Origin: Tenacibaculum tangerinum
GTDB taxonomy: Bacteria > Bacteroidota > Bacteroidia > Flavobacteriales > Flavobacteriaceae
Direction: 5' to 3'
NCBI RefSeq assembly: GCF_029853675.1
Contig: NZ_CP122539.1
Location: forward strand, 3,367,001 to 3,431,000
Length of the DNA stretch: 64,000 nt
Both the position numbers and the translations under genes were made by a program. This document shows positions 56,673-64,000 of the stretch, in pieces. The notes below the pieces were generated by a model. It saw only the letters and a program-made list of their open reading frames with translations. It searched no databases and was not told the origin of the DNA. How positions within the stretch are numbered: position 1 is the stretch's first letter; each line of letters begins with the position of its first letter.

Positions 56673-57788
56673 ATGAAATATCAAACGCGTAAAAAAGCAT
56701 TAGTTCTATTAGCAGACGGAACTATTTTCTATGGTAAATCAATTGGAATAGAAGGAACCGCAACAGGAGAAATTTGTTTTAATACAGGTATGACAGGATA
56801 CCAAGAAATTTTTACCGACCCATCATACTTTGGTCAGTTAATGGTAACCACCAATGCACATATTGGTAACTATGGGGTAAATGACGAAGAAGTAGAATCA
56901 GACGGAATAAAAATTTCAGGATTAATCTGTCGTAACTTTAGCTTTACACATTCTCGTGTAGACTCTGATGGGAATTTATTCGATTGGTTTAAAGAGCACA
57001 ATTTGGTGGCCATTTCTGATGTCGATACCCGTGCTCTAGTATCGTATATTAGAGATAATGGAGCCATGAACGCCATTATTTCTACTGAAGTAGATAAGAT
57101 AGAAGATTTAAAAAAACAGCTAGCCGATATACCAAATATGGAAGGTTTAGAGTTGGCTTCAAAAGTATCGACAAAAGAACCTTATTTTGTGGGTGATGAA
57201 AATGCCCCAATCAAAATATCAGCTTTAGATATAGGAATCAAGAAAAATATCTTGCGAAATTTAGTAAAGAGAGGTGCTTATATAAAAGTGTACCCATACA
57301 ATGCAAGTTTTGAGCAAATGAGCGATTTCAATCCAGACGGATATTTTATTTCTAACGGACCTGGAGATCCAGAACCTCTAGAAGAAGCCCAAAATACAGC
57401 AAAAGAAATTATTAAAAGAAACTTACCGTTATTCGGAATTTGTCTAGGACATCAGGTAATAGCCTTGGCAAATGGTATTTCTACCTATAAAATGCATAAC
57501 GGACATCGTGGAATTAACCACCCTGTAAAAAACTTATTGACAGGAAAAGGAGAAATCACTTCTCAAAACCATGGATTTGCTATTAACAGAGAGGAAACAG
57601 AAGCGCATCCAGATGTTGAAATTACACACGTGCATTTGAACGATAATACGGTTGCAGGTATTAGAATGAAATCTAAAAATGTATTTTCTGTACAGTATCA
57701 TCCCGAAGCAAGTCCAGGACCACACGATGCAGAATACCTATTTGATCAATTCATAGAAAACATTAAAAAAGCGAAGGTTGAAGCGTAA
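56673..57788 (+). CDS. carA: Carbamoyl-phosphate synthase small (glutaminase) subunit
   Basis: 371 residues. The N-terminal domain has LLADGTIFYGKSIG and GEICFNTGMTGYQEIFTDPS; the class I amidotransferase domain has SNGPGDPE, the nucleophile in FGICLGHQV and the His-Glu pair in VQYHPEASPGPHD. It releases ammonia from glutamine for carbamoyl phosphate used in arginine and pyrimidine synthesis. The large subunit gene carB is not adjacent: eno follows. Confidence 0.96.
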   Translation: MKYQTRKKALVLLADGTIFYGKSIGIEGTATGEICFNTGMTGYQEIFTDPSYFGQLMVTTNAHIGNYGVNDEEVESDGIKISGLICRNFSFTHSRVDSDGNLFDWFKEHNLVAISDVDTRALVSYIRDNGAMNAIISTEVDKIEDLKKQLADIPNMEGLELASKVSTKEPYFVGDENAPIKISALDIGIKKNILRNLVKRGAYIKVYPYNASFEQMSDFNPDGYFISNGPGDPEPLEEAQNTAKEIIKRNLPLFGICLGHQVIALANGISTYKMHNGHRGINHPVKNLLTGKGEITSQNHGFAINREETEAHPDVEITHVHLNDNTVAGIRMKSKNVFSVQYHPEASPGPHDAEYLFDQFIENIKKAKVEA

Positions 57789-57907
57789 ACGTTTTCGTAA
57801 CTTATTCTGTTTTAATCACTAAAAAACAAGACAAATAAGTAATTTAGCAAAGAAAATAATTTGATTCTCGTGGGCGTATCATCCACGGATTTATATATTA
57901 AAAATAA

Positions 57908-59206
<1,299 letters not shown>

Positions 59207-59268
59207 TTCAATTGAAATAACCTGTTCCAAAAAACTAATACAGTTTTAACAGGATTAGAAATAATATA

Positions 59269-59310
59269 AATATCAGGTAAGACAGTTTCTTATCTGATAT
59301 TTTCTTTTTA
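59269..59310 (+). terminator. Terminator of eno
   Basis: AATATCAGGTAAGA pairs with TCTTATCTGATATT (one mismatch) around CAGTT, followed by TTCTTTTT. Confidence 0.78.
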
Positions 59311-59407
59311 GTACAAAAATCAATCATTCTAAGTAGTTTTTTTAATAATTGACTCAAAGCTTCGGGTGTTTTCTTTTTTGCGAATACTATTTCCATGTAC
59401 TGTCAGT

Positions 59408-59500
59408 TCGATTGATTTTTAAGAGCGATAATGAATTAAAAACACTACTTCGGCTAGGCACAACAGAGCTATCGAGAACTATAATGCCACTTCTCAATAA
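59408..59500 (+). repeat. Interspersed intergenic repeat, copy B
   Basis: This is the partner of 13576-13672 (opposite strand). It contains the identical 16-base core CAGAGCTATCGAGAAC (59464-59479) and matching flanks over about 90 bases. Confidence 0.7.
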
Positions 59501-59659
59501 TTTCCTTTCATATAACTTTATCATAAGAAAAAGGGGGGTTAAAAATAAAAAATAGTAGAGTCATTCATTTTAATTAAAATAAGTAAAATAAAAGTAGGGT
59601 AATACAAGTTCTTATTGTTATTAATAGTAGCAGTCAACGTATAAATTAATACAATAACT

Positions 59660-60199
59660 ATGAAAAAAATAGCAGTTCTATTTCTTATTTTTAGTACGAT
59701 TACACTACTTTCTCAAGAAGAACAAACCGAAAGTGTTTGGAGGCTTAATTTTTTAAATCCAGGAGTAGAATACGAAATGCCAACTGGAAATACATCAACT
59801 TTATCTATAGGTACAGGTATCGGTTATAGTGGAAGTTACCCACATACCAGTGTAGGTGGAAGTTCTGGATTGATTACCTCATTCAATCCATTTTTAGACA
59901 TCCAACACAAATGGTTTTATAATTTTGAAAAGCGTAAGAGCAAAGGGTTAAATATCACAAATAACTCAGGGAATTTTATCTCAGCAAGGGTTTTAACCAG
60001 GGGAGAATCGTTGTTTGGAAATTCTAACGGAACCGATGGTTTAGATGTTGCGATAGGCCCTACTTGGGGAATTCAACGAAAGTACGGTAAAAACTTTCAT
60101 TTGTTATTTGATATGGGACCAATTTACTATTTTGATATAAATGAACGCCATGGTTTTTTCCCACTGATGCTACAATTAAATTTAGGGTTTGATTTGTAA
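59660..60199 (+). CDS. Outer-membrane protein, probably a small beta barrel
   Basis: 179 residues with a signal peptide (MKKIAVLFLI, cleavage near LLSQ). The mature part has amphipathic strands rich in Gly and aromatics (SIGTGIGYSGSY, FDMGPIYYFDI, LQLNLGFDL). No family signature beyond barrel character was recognised. Lies alone between eno and gltA; a short hairpin with T7 follows. Confidence 0.65.
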   Translation: MKKIAVLFLIFSTITLLSQEEQTESVWRLNFLNPGVEYEMPTGNTSTLSIGTGIGYSGSYPHTSVGGSSGLITSFNPFLDIQHKWFYNFEKRKSKGLNITNNSGNFISARVLTRGESLFGNSNGTDGLDVAIGPTWGIQRKYGKNFHLLFDMGPIYYFDINERHGFFPLMLQLNLGFDL

Positions 60200-60555
60200 T
60201 AAATAAGATTAACAATCTTTTTTTAATCTACACAAAATTAATACATGAAAATACTATTTCTTGTACTTACAATTATACTATTGTTTTCTCAGTTTATTAA
60301 TATGCAGTGTGTAATTTGCTTACTTCCTCTAATCCGTTAAATGCACCGCCATCTATAATTCGGTAATAGAATTACAGTTTTACCCAACTTGTTCCTAAGT
60401 TTTTTTTACGGAAGTATAATTGTACTTTTTAAAAGATTTACATATAGGAAATAATTATTTTTTTATATCAAAAATCTATGAGGTCACTCTTTCAAAATAC
60501 TTCAAAAAATGGTATCTTCGCAACTCACTTCAATCATAAAAATTTTAGTAAGAAA
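60200..60555. other. Intergenic region before gltA
   Basis: 356 bases. A small hairpin with T7 (AAGATT/AATCTT, 60209-60228) can end the preceding transcript. A 31-codon hydrophobic open frame lies at 60245-60340. Nearer gltA, TATCTTCG (60512-60519) is a one-mismatch -7 element. No other gene is seen. Confidence 0.5.
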
Positions 60556-61842
60556 ATGTCAGATATAGCAAAATTACAAATTGGCGAAAACACGTATGAG
60601 TTTCCTTTAGTAAAAGGAACAGAAAATGAAACCGCAATAGATATAAAAACCTTGAGAGGAGCTACGGATGGAATTATAACCATCGATCCAGGTTACAAGA
60701 ATACAGGTTCATGTGAAAGTGCTATCACATTTTTGAATGGAGAAGAAGGTGTGCTAAGATATCGAGGATATTCAATTGAAGAGTTAGCAGAAAAAGCAGA
60801 CTTTTTAGAAGTTGCGTACTTACTAATTTTTGGAGAATTACCAACGCAAGAACAGTTAGATAAATTTTATAGAGATATTTTAGATGAAGCAATTGTAGAC
60901 GATGACATTAAAAAAATCATCGATGCTTTTCCTAAGAATGCACATCCAATGGGCGTATTGTCATCATTAACATCAGCTTTAACAGCTTTCAATCCATCTT
61001 CTGTAAATGTTAATTCTGAGGAAGACATGTACAAAGCTATTGTTAAAATTATGGGTAAGTTTCCAGTATTGGTAGCTTGGACACTACGTAAAAAACAAGG
61101 ATTACCATTACACTATGGTTCTCGCAAGTTAGGATACGTAGAAAATATCTTAACCATGATGTTCCAAAAACCGAATGATGAGTATGAATTAAATCCTATC
61201 ATGATTAATGCCTTAGATAAATTATTAATCTTACACGCAGATCATGAGCAAAACTGTTCTACCTCAACAGTACGTATTGTAGGTTCATCTCACGCAGGGT
61301 TATTCGCATCGTTATCAGCTGGTATTTCTGCTTTATGGGGTCCACTACATGGAGGAGCTAACCAAGCAGTTTTAGAAATGTTAGAAGCAATTAGAGAAGA
61401 CGGAGGAGATACGAAGAAGTATATGGCAAAAGCCAAAGATAAAAACGATCCTTTCCGCTTAATGGGCTTCGGACACCGTGTATATAAAAACTTTGACCCA
61501 AGAGCTAGAATTATTAAAAAAGCAGCAGACGAAGTATTGAACGACTTGGGAGTTGAAGACCCAATTTTAGATGTTGCAAAAGGATTAGAGCAAGAGGCAT
61601 TAAACGATCCGTACTTCGTAGAAAGAAAATTATATCCGAATGTAGACTTCTACTCAGGAATTATCTATAGAGCGATGGGAATTCCAGTAGAAATGTTTAC
61701 CGTAATGTTTGCATTAGGACGTTTACCAGGCTGGATTGCACAATGGAGAGAGATGCGTTTGCGTAAAGAACCAATTGGTCGCCCGCGACAAGTGTATATA
61801 GGTGAGAATCTAAGAGAGTTCGTACCATTAGAGAAAAGATAA
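60556..61842 (+). CDS. gltA: Citrate synthase
   Basis: 428 residues from MSDIAKLQIGENTYEF; an ATG at 60478 would add 26 residues that cover the likely promoter, so the inner start is chosen. Active-site segments are LHADHEQNCSTSTVR, GPLHGGANQAVLEML (His) and GFGHRVYKNFDPRA (His and nearby Arg), with the Asp in NVDFYSG. This is the type II hexameric form. First step of the TCA cycle. Confidence 0.96.
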   Translation: MSDIAKLQIGENTYEFPLVKGTENETAIDIKTLRGATDGIITIDPGYKNTGSCESAITFLNGEEGVLRYRGYSIEELAEKADFLEVAYLLIFGELPTQEQLDKFYRDILDEAIVDDDIKKIIDAFPKNAHPMGVLSSLTSALTAFNPSSVNVNSEEDMYKAIVKIMGKFPVLVAWTLRKKQGLPLHYGSRKLGYVENILTMMFQKPNDEYELNPIMINALDKLLILHADHEQNCSTSTVRIVGSSHAGLFASLSAGISALWGPLHGGANQAVLEMLEAIREDGGDTKKYMAKAKDKNDPFRLMGFGHRVYKNFDPRARIIKKAADEVLNDLGVEDPILDVAKGLEQEALNDPYFVERKLYPNVDFYSGIIYRAMGIPVEMFTVMFALGRLPGWIAQWREMRLRKEPIGRPRQVYIGENLREFVPLEKR

Positions 61843-61849
61843 AAACATT

Positions 61850-61884
61850 AAAAAATGTCATTTAATTTCTAAATGACATTTTTT
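61850..61884 (+). terminator. Terminator of gltA
   Basis: A perfect 15-base stem (AAAAAATGTCATTTA with TAAATGACATTTTTT) with loop ATTTC, 8 bases past the gltA stop; symmetrical A and T runs. Confidence 0.9.
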
Positions 61885-61901
61885 ATTTAAAATACCTACT
61901 G

Positions 61902-62855
61902 ATGAAAGAAATTAAAATAATAAAAAATAGGTCTGATATCGGAGCAGGAACTCGTGGCTCTGATATGGGAATTGATGCTATTGAAATTGCAGCAATAAAT
62001 CAAAAAAGTAATTACTTTGATTCTTATGAATATGAAGATGTAATTACAGAGAATGAGTCTATTTACAATAAAGTTAACAACTCATTTGCAAAGAGAATTG
62101 ATAGTGTGTTAACTCAATGTAAGCGTTTAAGCAATCATGTAAAAGTAAATTTACAAGAAGGAAAATTTCCCATTGTGTTGTCTGGAGACCATTCTTCTGC
62201 ACTTGGAACCATTAGCGGTGTTAAAGCAGCTTACCCTACCAAAAGAGTTGGAGTAGTTTGGATTGATGCCCACGGAGATTTACATTCACCTTACACGTCG
62301 CCTTCAGGAAATATTCATGGTATGCCATTGGCTGCAGCTATTGCCGATGATAATCTAGAGAGTCAAGTGAATCAGGTAGATAGAATAACTTCCGATTTAT
62401 GGGACCGAATGAAAAATGTAGCAACTCTTGGTCAAAAAGTACTACCAGAAGATGTAGTGTTTTTTGGAGTTCGAGATACCGAAGAACCTGAAGACAAGCA
62501 GATGGAAAAATATGGAATGAAAAACTACAGGGTTGACGAAGTTCGGTATAGAGGCGTAGAAGTTTGTGTAAATGAAGCGCTGGAGAAACTCTCTGATTGT
62601 GATGTTATTTATATCTCGTTCGATGTAGATTCAATGGACTGTGATATGATTTCTTACGGAACAGGAACGCCCGTGCCAAAAGGATTTGATCAATATGAAA
62701 TTATAAACATTATAAAGGGGTTAGTTGCCAGTAAAAAAGTAGTATGCTTAGAGTTTGTGGAAGTTAATCCGCTCTTAGATTTCAGGGGTAATAAGATGGC
62801 AGAAACAGCTTTTGAAGTGTTAGAAAAAGTAACGGAGAAAATAAAAATGATATAA
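61902..62855 (+). CDS. Arginase family ureohydrolase
   Basis: 317 residues with the manganese-site motifs in order: SGDHSSALGTISG, VVWIDAHGDLHSP and ISFDVDSMDCDMISYGTGTPVP. The last matches true arginase (which makes ornithine and urea) as well as agmatinase-like enzymes; the ending EVNPLLDFRGNKMAETA favours arginase. It starts just after the gltA terminator, with no clear promoter seen. Confidence 0.88.
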   Translation: MKEIKIIKNRSDIGAGTRGSDMGIDAIEIAAINQKSNYFDSYEYEDVITENESIYNKVNNSFAKRIDSVLTQCKRLSNHVKVNLQEGKFPIVLSGDHSSALGTISGVKAAYPTKRVGVVWIDAHGDLHSPYTSPSGNIHGMPLAAAIADDNLESQVNQVDRITSDLWDRMKNVATLGQKVLPEDVVFFGVRDTEEPEDKQMEKYGMKNYRVDEVRYRGVEVCVNEALEKLSDCDVIYISFDVDSMDCDMISYGTGTPVPKGFDQYEIINIIKGLVASKKVVCLEFVEVNPLLDFRGNKMAETAFEVLEKVTEKIKMI

Positions 62856-62875
62856 CGTTTTTTGCCAAACCTAAC

Positions 62876-62923
62876 CAATAGGAAACTATTGAGTATACTT
62901 AACAACTAATAGCGTATACTTAA
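62876..62923. promoter_or_regulatory. Hairpin and paired direct repeats before the MoeB/ThiF gene
   Basis: A hairpin CAATAG-gaaa-CTATTG (62876-62891) is followed by two identical 10-base copies of GTATACTTAA (62893-62902 and 62914-62923) spaced 21 bases apart, two helical turns. Possible operator for the downstream gene. Confidence 0.4.
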
Positions 62924-62967
62924 TCATATAGAAAATGGATTTGTAAAGACTAGTTACCAATAGTCAA

Positions 62968-64000
62968 ATGTCAACAAGCGAATTAACAAACGAAGAAAAA
63001 CAACAATATAACCGTCACCTAATTCTCGATAAAATAGGAGAGGAGGGACAGTTGAAGTTAAAACAATCCAAAGTATTAGTCGTTGGTGCTGGTGGTTTGG
63101 GTTGTCCCGTGTTACAATATTTGGCAGCAGCAGGTGTGGGTACGATTGGAATTGTAGATGATGATGTAGTTAGTCAAAGTAATTTACAACGTCAGGTACT
63201 ATATACGATTAGCGATATAGAAAAATCAAAAGCACATACAGCAGCAAAGCGTTTGTCAGAATTAAATCCGTTTGTTCAATTTTATGTGTACAACGAGAAG
63301 TTAACCCGTCACAATGCTATTTCTTTATTTGAGAAATACGATATCATTGTAGATGGAAGTGATAATTTCGCTACACGGTATTTAACGAACGATGCGGCAG
63401 TACTCACTCAAAAGCCGTTGGTGTATGGTGCTATTTTTAAGTTTGAAGGGCAGGTAAGTGTGTTCAATTATCAAAAAAGTGCCACCTATCGATGTTTATA
63501 TCCAATCCCTCCCAAACCAGAGGAATCACCTAATTGCTCTCAAATAGGGGTTTTAGGAGTGTTACCTGGAATTATAGGAAGTTTACAAGCTAACGAAGCT
63601 ATTAAGATTATTTGTGGAATAGGAGAGGTGTTAGCGAATAAATTATTGATGTACGATACGCTAAGTATGCGTCAAATGATCTTAAAATTTAAAAAAACTA
63701 AAAACGCTGAAGTTGCTGAGTTAAACAGCGATTATGACTTTTTCTGCGGAATAAAAACCGCTACTCACGAAATAACGTTCCAAGAACTACAAAACAATTT
63801 ATCGTCTTATAATCTATTGGATATTCGTGAAGATTGGGAGCGAGAACAACATCATATTGGTGGGCAGCATATTCCGCTAGGAAACCTTTCAAAACGATTT
63901 CAAGAAGTAGATACAAGTAAACCTGTAGTGGTATATTGCAAATCAGGAGTACGTAGCCAACGAGCGATTGGTTTTTTAGAACAACAATTGAATAACACTA
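62968..64000 (+). CDS. moeB: HesA/MoeB/ThiF family adenylyltransferase with rhodanese domain (runs off window)
   Basis: An open frame of at least 344 codons from an ATG at 62968 to the window end. The E1-like domain shows YNRHLILDKIGEEGQ, the ATP loop VVGAGGLGCPVLQYLAAAG, and DDDVVSQSNLQRQ; the activation segment is YRCLYPIPPKPEESPNCSQIGVLGVLPG. After a linker comes a rhodanese domain (LLDIREDWEREQH, active site YCKSGVRSQRAI). Such proteins adenylate the C-terminus of a sulfur-carrier protein (MoaD or ThiS) and pass sulfur to it. Whether it serves molybdopterin or thiamine cannot be settled here, so the symbol is tentative. Confidence 0.85.
   Translation, partial: MSTSELTNEEKQQYNRHLILDKIGEEGQLKLKQSKVLVVGAGGLGCPVLQYLAAAGVGTIGIVDDDVVSQSNLQRQVLYTISDIEKSKAHTAAKRLSELNPFVQFYVYNEKLTRHNAISLFEKYDIIVDGSDNFATRYLTNDAAVLTQKPLVYGAIFKFEGQVSVFNYQKSATYRCLYPIPPKPEESPNCSQIGVLGVLPGIIGSLQANEAIKIICGIGEVLANKLLMYDTLSMRQMILKFKKTKNAEVAELNSDYDFFCGIKTATHEITFQELQNNLSSYNLLDIREDWEREQHHIGGQHIPLGNLSKRFQEVDTSKPVVVYCKSGVRSQRAIGFLEQQLNNT

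Larger units (their letters stand above)
59207..59659. other. Intergenic region after eno with terminator and interspersed repeat
   Basis: 453 bases without a recognisable gene. It starts with a possible hairpin (CCTGTT/AACAGG, 59221-59253), then the eno terminator (59269-59310), then an interspersed repeat copy (59408-59500), and ends with AT-rich sequence before the next gene. An open frame at 59349-59555 lies mostly on the repeat and lacks coding character. Confidence 0.6.

Noticed and set aside
59349..59555. 68-codon open frame after eno
   Set aside because: It largely overlays the interspersed repeat and starts among AT-rich sequence; no signal peptide, domain or operon context. Its similarity to the frame at 13411-13674 reflects the shared repeat, not a protein family.

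Overview
The window is chromosomal DNA from a member of the Bacteroidota, most likely a marine Flavobacteriaceae of the Tenacibaculum/Polaribacter type. The evidence is low GC, Bacteroidetes promoters (TTTG, about 19 bases, then TAnnTTTG), little Shine-Dalgarno sequence, SusC/SusD pairs, and secreted proteins with type IX secretion (T9SS) C-terminal sorting domains. No rRNA, tRNA, insertion sequence, CRISPR array or prophage was recognised.

Layout: 1-6.7 kb holds a small outer-membrane barrel protein and a very large alpha-2-macroglobulin family gene whose last ~97 codons are out of frame. 6.9-8.3 kb is the peptidoglycan-recycling ligase mpl. 8.2-18.1 kb (minus strand) is an accessory block: a three-part protein (PqqD-like, HPr-kinase-like P-loop, nucleotidyltransferase), two large T9SS adhesin-like proteins sharing an almost identical C-terminal half, an unannotated 59-codon gene, and a tail-collar-domain protein. 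18.5-27.8 kb carries trkA-trkH potassium uptake, radC, a polysaccharide deacetylase gene broken at a poly-T tract, a YjjG-type nucleotidase, rarA, a rhomboid protease and an rlmB-like methyltransferase. 27.9-38.4 kb is two tandem SusC-SusD nutrient-uptake pairs plus a lipoprotein, with no degradative enzyme beside them.

38.6-56.5 kb is the ribosomal protein supercluster (rpsL to rplQ, with fusA, secY, infA and rpoA). It appears to be cut into four transcription units by three internal terminator-promoter junctions: rpsL-rpsG-fusA-rpsJ; rplC to rpsN; rpsH to rpsK; and rpsD-rpoA-rplQ. Each internal junction has a structured leader directly in front of the gene (or gene pair) for the protein that regulates the matching operon in E. 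coli: L4 (rplC-rplD), S8 (rpsH) and S4 (rpsD). The rplC leader also holds a terminator-like hairpin. This set of candidate autoregulatory leaders is the most interesting ordered signal in the window.

56.7-64 kb is central metabolism: carA (with a possible upstream leader peptide), eno, an outer-membrane protein, gltA, an arginase-family gene, and a MoeB/ThiF-rhodanese gene that runs off the end.
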